Source of the DNA: Alphaproteobacteria bacterium
GTDB lineage: Bacteria; Pseudomonadota; Alphaproteobacteria; CASFRQ01; SAAU01
Direction of reading: 5' to 3'
DNA: 64,000 bases
Assembly (NCBI GenBank): GCA_009929265.1
Contig: SAAU01000007.1
Span: 1 to 64,000, forward strand
The notes below the pieces were generated by a model. That model was not told the DNA's origin. It worked only from the letters and a program-made list of their open reading frames with translations, and ran no database searches. Below, in pieces: positions 1 to 8,775 of this stretch. Both the position numbers and the translations under genes were made by a program. Positions within the stretch are counted from its first letter, which is position 1. Each line of letters starts with the position of its first letter.

Positions 1-106
<106 letters not shown>

Positions 107-112
107 TTAAAA

Positions 113-2191
113 TTAAGCTTCTAATTTAGCTTTGATTTCATCAGCTACATTCGCAGGAACTTCTGCATAATGAGCAAAATGCATTGTATATTGAGCACGT
201 CCTTGGCTCATAGATCTTAATGTATTGACATAGCCAAACATATTGGATAATGGAACAGTTGCATCAATGACATGAGCATTTCCGCGTTGATCCATTCCAG
301 ATACTTGTCCACGACGACTGTTTAAGTCTCCGATGATGTCACCCATATAATCTTCTGGGGTCACGACCTCAACTTGCATAATAGGCTCTAAAAGTTTTGG
401 TTTTGCTTTAGAAATACCTTCTCTGAAAGCAGCTCTTGCTGCAATTTCAAAGGCCAAAACACTAGAGTCAACATCATGGTAAGCTCCATCATATAAAGTT
501 GCCTTAAAGTCTGTGCAAAGGAACCCAGCCATAACACCATTTTGCATGGCTTGTTCGAGTCCTTTTTGAACACCAGGAATATATTCTTTAGGAACATTTC
601 CGCCAACAACTTTATTTTCGAATTGATAGCCAGATCCTGGAGGAAGAGGTTCAAAAAGAATCTTAACCCGAGCAAATTGCCCAGCCCCACCAGATTGTTT
701 CTTATGTGTGTAATCTTCATCGTAAGATTGAGAAATTGTTTCACGGTAAGCTACTTGAGGAGCCCCAACGTTTGCTTCAACTTTAAATTCTCTTTTCATA
801 CGTTCAACAATAATTTCAAGATGAAGTTCACCCATCCCTTTAATAATTGTTTGTCCACTTTCGGAATCAGAAGTCACCCGGAAAGAAGGATCCTCCATCG
901 CTAAGCGATTCAAAGCAAGACCCATTTTTTCAACGTCAGCTTTTGTTTTTGGCTCAACTGCAATTTCGATAACTGGATCTGGAAAATCCATTTTTTCTAA
1001 AACAACAGAAGAAGATGAGTCAGCTAATGTATCCCCAGTTGTTGTATCTTTCAATCCAACAATAGCAACAATATCACCAGCTCTCGCTTCTTTGATTTCT
1101 TCTCTACGGTTTGCATGCATTAAAAGCATACGACCAATTCTTTCTTTCTTTTCTTTAACCGTATTTAAGAGATAAGAGCCGCTTTCAACAACTCCCTGAT
1201 AAACACGAACAAAAGTCAAAGATCCCACAAACGGGTCATTCATGATTTTAAAGGCTAAGCCCATGAAAGGTTTGTCATCATCTGGAGAACAAACATATTC
1301 TTTTTCTGTTTTAGAATCGATACCTTTTGCACAATCAATATCTCTTGGTGCAGGTAAATAATCAACAACAGCATCTAACAAAGATTGAACCCCTTTGTTT
1401 TTAAAAGCTGTTCCGCATAAAACAGGAACGAATTTTTGTGTCACTGTTCCTTTACGGATACATTTTCTTAATGTGTCAACATCAATTTCTTTACCTTCAA
1501 GATAATCTTCCATCGCTTGATCGTCCATTTCGACAGCCTTTTCAACCATCTCTGCACGATATTTTTTAGTAAGCTCTTTTAAGTCTTCAGGAACATCAAT
1601 ATATTCAAATTCAGCCCCTAAATCTTCATTTTTCCAAACAATTCCACGATTGTTAAGAACATCAACGATTCCAGCAAAATCAGCTTCAGACCCAATAGGA
1701 AGAGTCAATGTAATAGGATTTGCCCCTAATCTATTCTTAATCATATCGACACATCTTAAGAAATTAGCTCCTATACGGTCCATTTTGTTTACAAAACAAA
1801 TCCGAGGAACGTTATATCTGTCTGCTTGACGCCAAACGGTTTCTGATTGAGGTTCAACACCTGCAACCCCATCAAATACGGCAACAGCCCCATCTAATAC
1901 ACGAAGACATCTTTCCACTTCAACAGTGAAGTCAACGTGACCCGGGGTGTCGATAATATTAATTCTGTGATCTTTCCAAAAACAGGTCGTTGCAGCAGAA
2001 GTAATTGTAATTCCTCTTTCTTGCTCTTCTTCCATCCAGTCCATTGTAGCAGCCCCATCATGGACTTCCCCAATTTTGTGAGATTTACCTGTGTAGTAAA
2101 GAATACGTTCTGTCGTTGTTGTTTTACCAGCATCAATGTGAGCCATGATGCCGATATTTCTATAAAGTTCAATAGGAGTTGAACGTGCCAT
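113..2191 (-). CDS. fusA: Elongation factor G
   Basis: Translocation GTPase of 692 residues, the usual EF-G length. G1 motif AHIDAGKTT at residues 17-25, then DTPGH and NKMD motifs, followed by domains II to V. The domain IV/V region contains the conserved [15 protein letters not shown] stretch. It drives mRNA-tRNA translocation and, with RRF, ribosome recycling. The ATG at 2191 is preceded by AAAGAGAGG. It lies 18 bp downstream of rpsG in the str operon. Nothing unusual was seen. Confidence 0.98.
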   Translation of the reverse strand: MARSTPIELYRNIGIMAHIDAGKTTTTERILYYTGKSHKIGEVHDGAATMDWMEEEQERGITITSAATTCFWKDHRINIIDTPGHVDFTVEVERCLRVLDGAVAVFDGVAGVEPQSETVWRQADRYNVPRICFVNKMDRIGANFLRCVDMIKNRLGANPITLTLPIGSEADFAGIVDVLNNRGIVWKNEDLGAEFEYIDVPEDLKELTKKYRAEMVEKAVEMDDQAMEDYLEGKEIDVDTLRKCIRKGTVTQKFVPVLCGTAFKNKGVQSLLDAVVDYLPAPRDIDCAKGIDSKTEKEYVCSPDDDKPFMGLAFKIMNDPFVGSLTFVRVYQGVVESGSYLLNTVKEKKERIGRMLLMHANRREEIKEARAGDIVAIVGLKDTTTGDTLADSSSSVVLEKMDFPDPVIEIAVEPKTKADVEKMGLALNRLAMEDPSFRVTSDSESGQTIIKGMGELHLEIIVERMKREFKVEANVGAPQVAYRETISQSYDEDYTHKKQSGGAGQFARVKILFEPLPPGSGYQFENKVVGGNVPKEYIPGVQKGLEQAMQNGVMAGFLCTDFKATLYDGAYHDVDSSVLAFEIAARAAFREGISKAKPKLLEPIMQVEVVTPEDYMGDIIGDLNSRRGQVSGMDQRGNAHVIDATVPLSNMFGYVNTLRSMSQGRAQYTMHFAHYAEVPANVADEIKAKLEA

Positions 2192-2209
2192 TTTAGTATC
2201 CTCTCTTTA

Positions 2210-2695
<486 letters not shown>

Positions 2696-3067
2696 TTATT
2701 TAGGACGCTTTGCGCCGTACAAAGAACGACTTTGTTTACGTTTTGAAATACCTTGTGTGTCAAGTGTTCCGCGAATAATATGATAACGAACACCAGGCAA
2801 ATCCTTTACACGACCCCCTCTAATAAGAACAACAGAATGTTCTTGTAAATTGTGTCCTTCACCAGGGATATAACTGGTCACTTCAAATCCATTTGTTAAG
2901 CGCACACGGGCAACTTTTCTCAAAGCTGAGTTTGGCTTTTTTGGTGTTGTTGTATAAACACGTGTACATACACCTCTTCTTTGAGGGCATTCTTGTAAAG
3001 CAGGGACTTTATTTCTTTTTTCCTGCACTTTCCGCGATTTACGGACTAATTGGTTAATCGTTGGCAT
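2696..3067 (-). CDS. rpsL: 30S ribosomal protein S12
   Basis: S12, 123 residues, begins [13 protein letters not shown] and carries the decoding-centre segments [11 protein letters not shown] and [13 protein letters not shown]. The lysines that are mutated in streptomycin resistance (K43 and K88 by my count) are wild type. First gene of the str operon here: a promoter sits about 200 bp upstream and no rpoBC genes are seen between the promoter and this gene. Confidence 0.98.
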   Translation of the reverse strand: MPTINQLVRKSRKVQEKRNKVPALQECPQRRGVCTRVYTTTPKKPNSALRKVARVRLTNGFEVTSYIPGEGHNLQEHSVVLIRGGRVKDLPGVRYHIIRGTLDTQGISKRKQSRSLYGAKRPK

Positions 3068-3385
3068 AAGCCTTATTCCTTTTGTTTTAAGACCCTATCT
3101 CAATAATAAAGTCATAACCATTAACACTCACCTTTCAACAACATTTCCATGCAGTCAAAAGAACCTTTTATCGCCATTGCTTAAAAGCATTTATATGGGC
3201 GTGACGTTAAAAAAGAAGAGGATTTTTTCTGTTTTGGATACAATACTCCCTTTTTTAAGTAGAGGGATTAAACCACATTCAAAAAGGAAAGTCAAGCGAT
3301 TTTCTGAAACTTTTTAAATAAAAAAACCTGTTGAAAAAGTAATAACCATCAAAATCTAAAAGATTTTTTAACTTCTTCTTATTTT
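3068..3385 (-). other. Intergenic region and str operon leader
   Basis: 318 bases without a gene. It contains the str operon promoter at 3267-3295 and the roughly 190-nt leader of the rpsL mRNA. I see no tRNA, no reading frame of note and no clear terminator hairpin. The leader may hold regulatory structure but none is obvious by eye. Confidence 0.6.
3267..3295 (-). promoter_or_regulatory. Promoter of the str operon
   Basis: On the minus strand: -35 TTGACT (3290-3295), exactly 17 bp, -10 TTTAAT (3267-3272). A good sigma70-type match facing rpsL, predicted start near 3260. Confidence 0.75.
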
Positions 3386-3805
3386 CTAATGAGCCTTAAA
3401 TTGAACTGCCATTTTTTCATCCAATTCTTTGCATAAATTTGGAGCAGCCTTCCGATAGGCTTCTTTTTTATTCTTCCCTTTTCCAAAAGAAACCGCATTC
3501 ACACTCCAAAGTTCTTTACCTTCTTTATCCTTGAAGGAAACAGAAGTTGAAAAGCTGTATTGATCTTCTCCAAGGTATTTATTTGAGAAAACATCTCCTG
3601 AAATAAGGAAATGAAAAGGTTGTCTTTTTTGATATTTTCCAACCACAATTCCATACCCTTTTTTGGAAAGAATCCCCGCTAAACACCCTTGGACATAGGA
3701 AGGCCTTTCCGCATCTTTAACTTCTAAAGAGACGAAAGAAATTTCTTGCCCATAAGACATTAACGGAACAAAAATCCCTATAAGAAAAAGGATTCCTTTA
3801 AACAT
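3386..3805 (-). CDS. Exported protein of unknown function
   Basis: 139 residues with a Sec-type signal peptide (residues 1 to about 19, hydrophobic core GILFLIGIFVPLM, cleavage probably after YGQ or SYG). The mature part is a small soluble domain with alternating beta-like segments (QYSFSTSVSFKDKEGKELW) and a basic KGKNKKEAYRKAAP stretch near the C-terminus. I do not recognise the family. The general layout, with a short beta-rich body and a C-terminal helix, recalls small periplasmic proteins. A stand-alone gene between the str promoter and a divergent membrane protein gene. ATG at 3805 has AGGAGAGAC upstream. Confidence 0.6.
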   Translation of the reverse strand: MFKGILFLIGIFVPLMSYGQEISFVSLEVKDAERPSYVQGCLAGILSKKGYGIVVGKYQKRQPFHFLISGDVFSNKYLGEDQYSFSTSVSFKDKEGKELWSVNAVSFGKGKNKKEAYRKAAPNLCKELDEKMAVQFKAH

Positions 3806-3899
3806 GTCTCTCTCCTAAAAAACAAATTTTTATTAAAAGTATAGTAAAAGCTTGAAAAAATTTATTCAAGGGAAAAAAGCAGATTTTTTTCTAAAAATC

Positions 3900-3928
3900 T
3901 TGATATTTTGAAAAAATCTTCCTAAGTT
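3900..3928 (+). promoter_or_regulatory. Promoter of the gene at 3935, possibly leaderless
   Basis: TTGATA (3900-3905), 17 bp, TAAGTT (3923-3928). The -10 is weak. The ATG at 3935 lies where the transcript would start, and no Shine-Dalgarno precedes it. Confidence 0.35.
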
Positions 3929-3934
3929 TAAATA

Positions 3935-4252
3935 ATGAAAACAATTTTTTTGGGGAGATTCCTTGTGCAACGTTTTATTTTTAGTTTTATTGCTTTTATT
4001 TCCAGCCTCTTACTGATTTTTTTGGTAGGATATATTCTTCTTCCCTTTGTTCTTGTCTTTCTGATTTATTTCCTTTTTGAATCGTTTAGAACACGTTATA
4101 TTTTGAAGAAATTTGTGAGGAACTTTCAAAAGCCTTTCCATGGACAAGAGCCTTTTAATACAGAGGATTTTTCAAATAAAGAAACGGATCCTTTTACAAG
4201 AAAAGAATCCGAAGAAATTATTGATGTTTCTTTTAAGGAAATTGATGACTAG
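3935..4252 (+). CDS. Small membrane protein of unknown function
   Basis: 105 residues. Residues about 12-48 form one long or two closely packed transmembrane segments (FIFSFIAFISSLLLIFLVGY then ILLPFVLVFLIYFLF), followed by a basic stretch and an acidic, probably cytoplasmic tail of about 45 residues ending in EEIIDVSFKEIDD. No family recognised. It resembles many short alphaproteobacterial membrane proteins whose tail ends in an E/D-I-I-D-V pattern. Convergent with the HNH-like gene at 4255, leaving only 2 bp between stop codons. Confidence 0.55.
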   Translation: MKTIFLGRFLVQRFIFSFIAFISSLLLIFLVGYILLPFVLVFLIYFLFESFRTRYILKKFVRNFQKPFHGQEPFNTEDFSNKETDPFTRKESEEIIDVSFKEIDD

Positions 4253-4254
4253 TC

Positions 4255-5763
4255 TTATCTTTGATAGGTTGCAACTCGCGCCTTTTTAATCCGTTGCGCG
4301 CAATTTACCCGATAACGTCCTATGGTGTCTTCCTTTGTTTTTGTGGAAGTAAAGGATTTTTCATATCCCTCTGACGGAAGCAGGAATGCAAATTTATTTT
4401 CGTGTTTTAAAACAACCTCTTGATTAAACTCTGTCCGTACCATTTCTTCAAAATGCTTAATGTTTTTATAGGTTTTTTCATCCACCAAAATTAAATCTGG
4501 AAAAAGAGATTTAAAGGTTTCTTCTGTTTCTATCATCTGCATAATTTCTTTTTCAATTTGGCGAGAAGATTTTTTCGAATATTTTTCTAAATCAAAATCA
4601 AAAGCAACGTCTAGTCCTTCTGAAAAATTTTCCTTTTTAGAATAAATATCGAAACACTCAGGCAATTTACCTTTTTCTAAAGAAAAAATTTCATCATCAG
4701 AAAGATATGCTTTCAATAAGGGCCGGTTAAATCGAACCAACCCCTTCATAAAGGCACGCCGTGCTCCACTTTTAATCTTTTGAAGAGCCTCCTCTTTTGC
4801 AAAATCAAGTTCTTCTTCATCGAAAAAACTATCTTTTTCGTCTTTATCCCAAAAAATATTTTCTTGTTTATTTTTAGACGTATCTTCTTCAGGTTCTAAA
4901 ACCTCTTCAATAGCAAACCCCTCTAAGGCCAAAAGATTCATTTTTTTATTATCTTTTTCAGATCTTTTTTTCAATCTAACCCAAAGAGGCATATATTCAT
5001 TGAAAAGTTTATAAGAAGAATCCGCTTCTTTTTCCAGCCTTTCTAGAAGAGAAATTTGAGGGACCTCTTTTGCCTTTGAAAAAGGGACGAACGGAATCGT
5101 CTGGCCTGTCAAGGCACCATGGAGATACGCATGAATCTTTTTTTCAAAATCCTTTGTCCCTTCTGGGAAAGAGCTCTTCAAGAAAGGCCTTTCCAAAGAG
5201 GAGGCCTTTCTTTCTTCAAAGAAAGGAGCGTATTCAGCCCCATAAAAATGAATCAAAGAGTGCATAGAATTGTTTAGAAAAATAATATTTGGGAAAAGTC
5301 TTGAAAAAGCCTTTTTTTGATAAAGATTTTTTAACGTCTCTTTTTGATCAAAACGCAAAAATTCATAATGAGGTTCTTTTTTCAACCTTTTTTCAGCATA
5401 ACTTGAAACACATTTTGAAATCTGCTCTTCTAAAGAAGCGTCTTCATGAAGGATATTCTTTGCTTTCCATTTTGCAAGAAGTTCGAGATTTAAGCTTTTC
5501 CCGCCCATAGAAATCGGCACAATATGATGGCAGGACCACCCAAAAGGACATTGCCCTTTCTCTAAATAACCAAGCATCTCTTCAGAAAGAAAAGACCGTA
5601 ATTCCTTTTGATAAAGTGAGTATAACCCTTTTAAAAAGATCTCCCGAACGCTCAAAGAGAAAAAAGTATGCTCTTGCTTCGTTTCAAAAGAGGAATGCTC
5701 TTCGCCTAAAATAAGCTTATGAGAAAGTTCTTGAAATTGAAGGAATTCATTTTGTGGGTTCAT
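4255..5763 (-). CDS. HNH-like protein with a duplicated, degenerate second domain
   Basis: 502 residues. The first copy (about 38-182) has the pattern R-x-x-F-L-K-G-L, L-x-x-F-L-S, E-K-G-x-C-P, then CHHIVPISMGG (H79, H80) and, after an insertion of about 75 residues, IIFLNNSMHSLIH (H168, H172). This is the layout of a beta-beta-alpha-metal (HNH) nuclease with a split motif. A second copy (about 334-445) repeats RRAFMKGL, AYLSDDE, LEKGKLPECFD and LFPDLILVD but lacks the HH pair and keeps only one late histidine. Predicted role: nuclease or nuclease-derived protein; activity not shown. It lies 24 bp downstream of a related gene at 5788 in one operon. No secretion signal seen. The DNA target and purpose are unknown. 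Confidence 0.6.
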   Translation of the reverse strand: MNPQNEFLQFQELSHKLILGEEHSSFETKQEHTFFSLSVREIFLKGLYSLYQKELRSFLSEEMLGYLEKGQCPFGWSCHHIVPISMGGKSLNLELLAKWKAKNILHEDASLEEQISKCVSSYAEKRLKKEPHYEFLRFDQKETLKNLYQKKAFSRLFPNIIFLNNSMHSLIHFYGAEYAPFFEERKASSLERPFLKSSFPEGTKDFEKKIHAYLHGALTGQTIPFVPFSKAKEVPQISLLERLEKEADSSYKLFNEYMPLWVRLKKRSEKDNKKMNLLALEGFAIEEVLEPEEDTSKNKQENIFWDKDEKDSFFDEEELDFAKEEALQKIKSGARRAFMKGLVRFNRPLLKAYLSDDEIFSLEKGKLPECFDIYSKKENFSEGLDVAFDFDLEKYSKKSSRQIEKEIMQMIETEETFKSLFPDLILVDEKTYKNIKHFEEMVRTEFNQEVVLKHENKFAFLLPSEGYEKSFTSTKTKEDTIGRYRVNCAQRIKKARVATYQR

Positions 5764-5787
5764 TAGGGGGCTCCTTTTAAATAAAAT

Positions 5788-6489
5788 TTATCTATCTATT
5801 CCATCCAAACTCATTGAGTGGAAGTTTAAAAGATTTTTCTCAGAATTTCTTGATAGAGCAAAAAGTTTTTCCGTTAAAGGGACCTTAATAGAAAAATGCT
5901 CAAAAGATCTAACCTTATGCACCAAAGCACTTTCAATCTGAGGATCGATACAATATCTATGAATTTTATTATGATTTTTGACATTCATCAAAATAAGATA
6001 TCTTGAAAACAAGTTATTAAATCTTTCTTTCCCAATTTCATAAACGTCTTCTGTAGAGGCCCCTCTATATGTCTTTTTAATATTGCGCGGTAAAAGCATA
6101 AAATTAAGAGCTCTTCTCGTTGAACTTCTTTCGCATTCTAAAGATCTTTTAAAAAAACTAGGCATTTCTTCATAATAATAATCAAAAGCCTCTTGAGAAT
6201 AATTTTGCCCCCCTAAATTCCGAGGGATTTGATGATGGATATTAAATCCATTTGGACAATGACCTTCAAGTATCTGTGAATAAACTTCTGGAGAAAAAAA
6301 GGTTTCAATTTGATCTTTATAAAACAGAGCCAATCCCTTTAAAAATAAGCATCGAACATCATTTTTATATTCTGATTCGACGCGATGAGACTCTTCTTTA
6401 AAGGCTAGTTCTACTTCTACTTTTGAAAGGGGGTAAAAATATTCCATCGGAACCTTTTTGTCAGACATTTTAGATATTTCTTGTAGCAT
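5788..6489 (-). CDS. HNH-like protein, single domain
   Basis: 233 residues. Shares with the downstream 502-residue protein the pattern CLFLKGLALFY, FFSPE, LEGHCPNGF, then IHHQIPRNLGG (H85, H86) and, about 80 residues later, YLILMNVKNHNKIH (H173, H177). All four expected HNH-site histidines are present, with an insertion between the two halves compared with colicin-type HNH domains. The family is not one I can name; the nuclease function is inferred from the motif. First gene of a two-gene operon behind a strong promoter. The ATG at 6489 has AAGGAT 6 bases upstream. Confidence 0.6.
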   Translation of the reverse strand: MLQEISKMSDKKVPMEYFYPLSKVEVELAFKEESHRVESEYKNDVRCLFLKGLALFYKDQIETFFSPEVYSQILEGHCPNGFNIHHQIPRNLGGQNYSQEAFDYYYEEMPSFFKRSLECERSSTRRALNFMLLPRNIKKTYRGASTEDVYEIGKERFNNLFSRYLILMNVKNHNKIHRYCIDPQIESALVHKVRSFEHFSIKVPLTEKLFALSRNSEKNLLNFHSMSLDGIDR

Positions 6490-6518
6490 AGCACATCCTT
6501 AAATCTAATCTTATGGAT

Positions 6519-6548
6519 ATACTACTCTGTGGGTTAAACTTTTGTCAA
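6519..6548 (-). promoter_or_regulatory. Promoter of the HNH-like operon
   Basis: On the minus strand: consensus -35 TTGACA (6543-6548), 18 bp, -10 TAGTAT (6519-6524). Predicted start about 25 bases before the ATG at 6489. Confidence 0.65.
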
Positions 6549-6576
6549 TTATTTTTTACAAAAAGAAAGGGAAACT

Positions 6577-8676
6577 CTACAAAAGAGCTTGAAAAAACTC
6601 ATTAAAATCTTTATTTGAGAAAAAAAGTTTATACCGCCAGTTTGGATATTCTTTATTTGTTCCAGGAAGGTTCATTTGTTTAACTTGATGACAAATATCT
6701 TCTATACGAATGAGCAAAATTTGACTGTTCGTTTGAAGGAGGAATTCGTATATTTTTTTAATCAAAAGGGGATGTATTCTTTTGCCTTCTAAATCCTCAT
6801 TTTCAATCCCTTTAAGAAAGAGTCCATTTTGGGCTAGGACAGAAAAAAGAGCTCCTCTTTCTTTTTTTCTTTGTTCTTCCTCTTTTAATACGTCTTCTTG
6901 ACTTTTCCGTCCCATTTTAAAGAGCAGCTCCAAATCTTTATTCTGCCAATACGCCGCAAAAGTCGGCATATCGTGAGTCCCTGTTGTTAAAGCCGAAAAG
7001 GCATCATAGGCATTGGACGGTAAAAATTCTGCTCCCTTTTTTTGATAAAGGAAAAGACGAAACGAAAAAATCTTTCTTTCTTGTGTTCTTTGGTAAAAAT
7101 TTGGAGGAGAGGTCCCTAAATCTTCTCCAATAATCATACATTTATTTAGATGAGACTCTAAAACAGCAATATTAAACAAGTCTTGACTGGGATAGTTCAG
7201 ATAACACCCCTCCCCTGAAGGAAATTGTAAAAACAACCGTTCAAAGCTAAAAATATGATCAATCCGAATAGCTTTAGAATAACGCATATACGTGCTTAAT
7301 AATTTTCTAAACAACAAAAACCGAGATTCTTTCATCTTTTGTGGAGACAAAGCCGAAAGCCCCCAATTTTGCCCTTTTGGATTAAAAAAATCAGGAGGAG
7401 ATCCGATTTGCGCTTCTTGAATATAAAGAGAGGGACGATAAAACTGCTCAGCACTTTCCTTAGCTGCGCCAACGGCTAAATCAAAATAAAACCCCTTTTC
7501 TTCAGGAAAAATCTTTTGAAATTCTTCTAACTGTTCAAAGGCAATAAATTGAATGTATTTTACTTTTAAAATCTCTTTTTCATATTCTCTTAATAGCCCT
7601 TGGGCTTCTTTTGATTCAAAGTGAATTTTCCGCTTAAAAAAAGACGGATAGAAATGCATCATCACTTGGTATAAGGCAAATGCCGTCAATTCTTCACCTT
7701 TTTCTTCGCAAAAAGAAAGAAACTCACGTCCGCGTTTTGTAAAAGTTCGTCCAAAAACAAAATTTTGGGTATAAAAAACCTTAAATAAATCATCTAAAGC
7801 CAATAATTTTTTGGCCGACACTTCCTTATATAGAACAAGCGGAGATTGCCTTAATTTTTCCAATTCCTCTTGAAATGGCTTTGCAGAAAATTTTTCTTTT
7901 AGCTCGGAAGACTCCTTGTATTCTTGAACATTTTCTATTGAAATATAAAGCGGATTCAAAAACAACCGATGAGAAGCAAAGTAAGGACTTGCCTCTTCCG
8001 GCGAATCTAAAAAAAGCGCTGACAAGGGATTCACCCCAATCAAATCCACTTTTTTTGCAAGACATTTAAGGGAATACTCTTTTAAATCTTCAAAATCACC
8101 TATTCCCCAATTTTTATCAGATTTTAAGGCATAGAGTTGCAGCGGCACCCCAATAGATTTTCGTTTTGAAAGATAGGAAGGACAATAGGCCTCAAGCGGC
8201 GCAACAGCCACTTCAATTTTATTTATTAAAGCCCCCTCTTTTCCATTTTCCTGTTCGTAAAAAGAAAGCGTATGGTATCCCATTGCAAATGAATGCTGGA
8301 TAAAAAAGGTATAAAGTTTTCCTTCTTCTTGGTCCTTAAAAGGGATCTCTTTTAAATCAATCGTTTGAATCTTTTTATCTGATAAAAAAACACAAATCGT
8401 GTGAATTTTTGAAAGCGTTGGAATAAAGAAAGGAATTTGAATCCCTGCTTTGGCTTCCTCTTCTTTGAAGGAAAGAAAAGACGGCATTTTAAAACGATCT
8501 ATCTTTTTTAGGCTTTCTTCAACCTCTTCCAAAGAGCTTGATTTATACCCTAAAGCAAGAAGAGCTTCCTTTTTAACAGTTTCTGTCGTTAAAATAGGTT
8601 TTTGTGTAGAAGGATCATTATATTGAGGAAGAATTCCTGCTTTTAAACTAAGTTCTTCTAATTTTTCCTGATACAT
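6577..8676 (-). CDS. malQ: 4-alpha-glucanotransferase (amylomaltase)
   Basis: GH77 disproportionating enzyme that transfers maltodextrin segments; about 699 residues, close to E. coli MalQ. The N-terminal part carries an MalQ-type extension domain. GH77 motifs: KNWGIGDFEDL, the nucleophile in IRIDH, the acid/base in IGEDLG, and the third acidic residue in TGTHDMPT. Last gene of glgB-glgX-malQ, so it probably works on the oligosaccharides released by GlgX. A longer frame begins with TTG at 8709. I prefer the ATG at 8676 (MYQEKLEEL), preceded by GGGGAG, though the spacing is short, so the start is uncertain. Confidence 0.9.
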   Translation of the reverse strand: MYQEKLEELSLKAGILPQYNDPSTQKPILTTETVKKEALLALGYKSSSLEEVEESLKKIDRFKMPSFLSFKEEEAKAGIQIPFFIPTLSKIHTICVFLSDKKIQTIDLKEIPFKDQEEGKLYTFFIQHSFAMGYHTLSFYEQENGKEGALINKIEVAVAPLEAYCPSYLSKRKSIGVPLQLYALKSDKNWGIGDFEDLKEYSLKCLAKKVDLIGVNPLSALFLDSPEEASPYFASHRLFLNPLYISIENVQEYKESSELKEKFSAKPFQEELEKLRQSPLVLYKEVSAKKLLALDDLFKVFYTQNFVFGRTFTKRGREFLSFCEEKGEELTAFALYQVMMHFYPSFFKRKIHFESKEAQGLLREYEKEILKVKYIQFIAFEQLEEFQKIFPEEKGFYFDLAVGAAKESAEQFYRPSLYIQEAQIGSPPDFFNPKGQNWGLSALSPQKMKESRFLLFRKLLSTYMRYSKAIRIDHIFSFERLFLQFPSGEGCYLNYPSQDLFNIAVLESHLNKCMIIGEDLGTSPPNFYQRTQERKIFSFRLFLYQKKGAEFLPSNAYDAFSALTTGTHDMPTFAAYWQNKDLELLFKMGRKSQEDVLKEEEQRKKERGALFSVLAQNGLFLKGIENEDLEGKRIHPLLIKKIYEFLLQTNSQILLIRIEDICHQVKQMNLPGTNKEYPNWRYKLFFSNKDFNEFFQALL

Positions 8677-8775
8677 ATGCTCCCCATCACTCCACGTGTT
8701 AATCTTCAAAATCCAAAAGGCTAGAAACAGGACCTAACGGACCATAAAGTAAGAAATCTAACTTATCTAAGGCTT

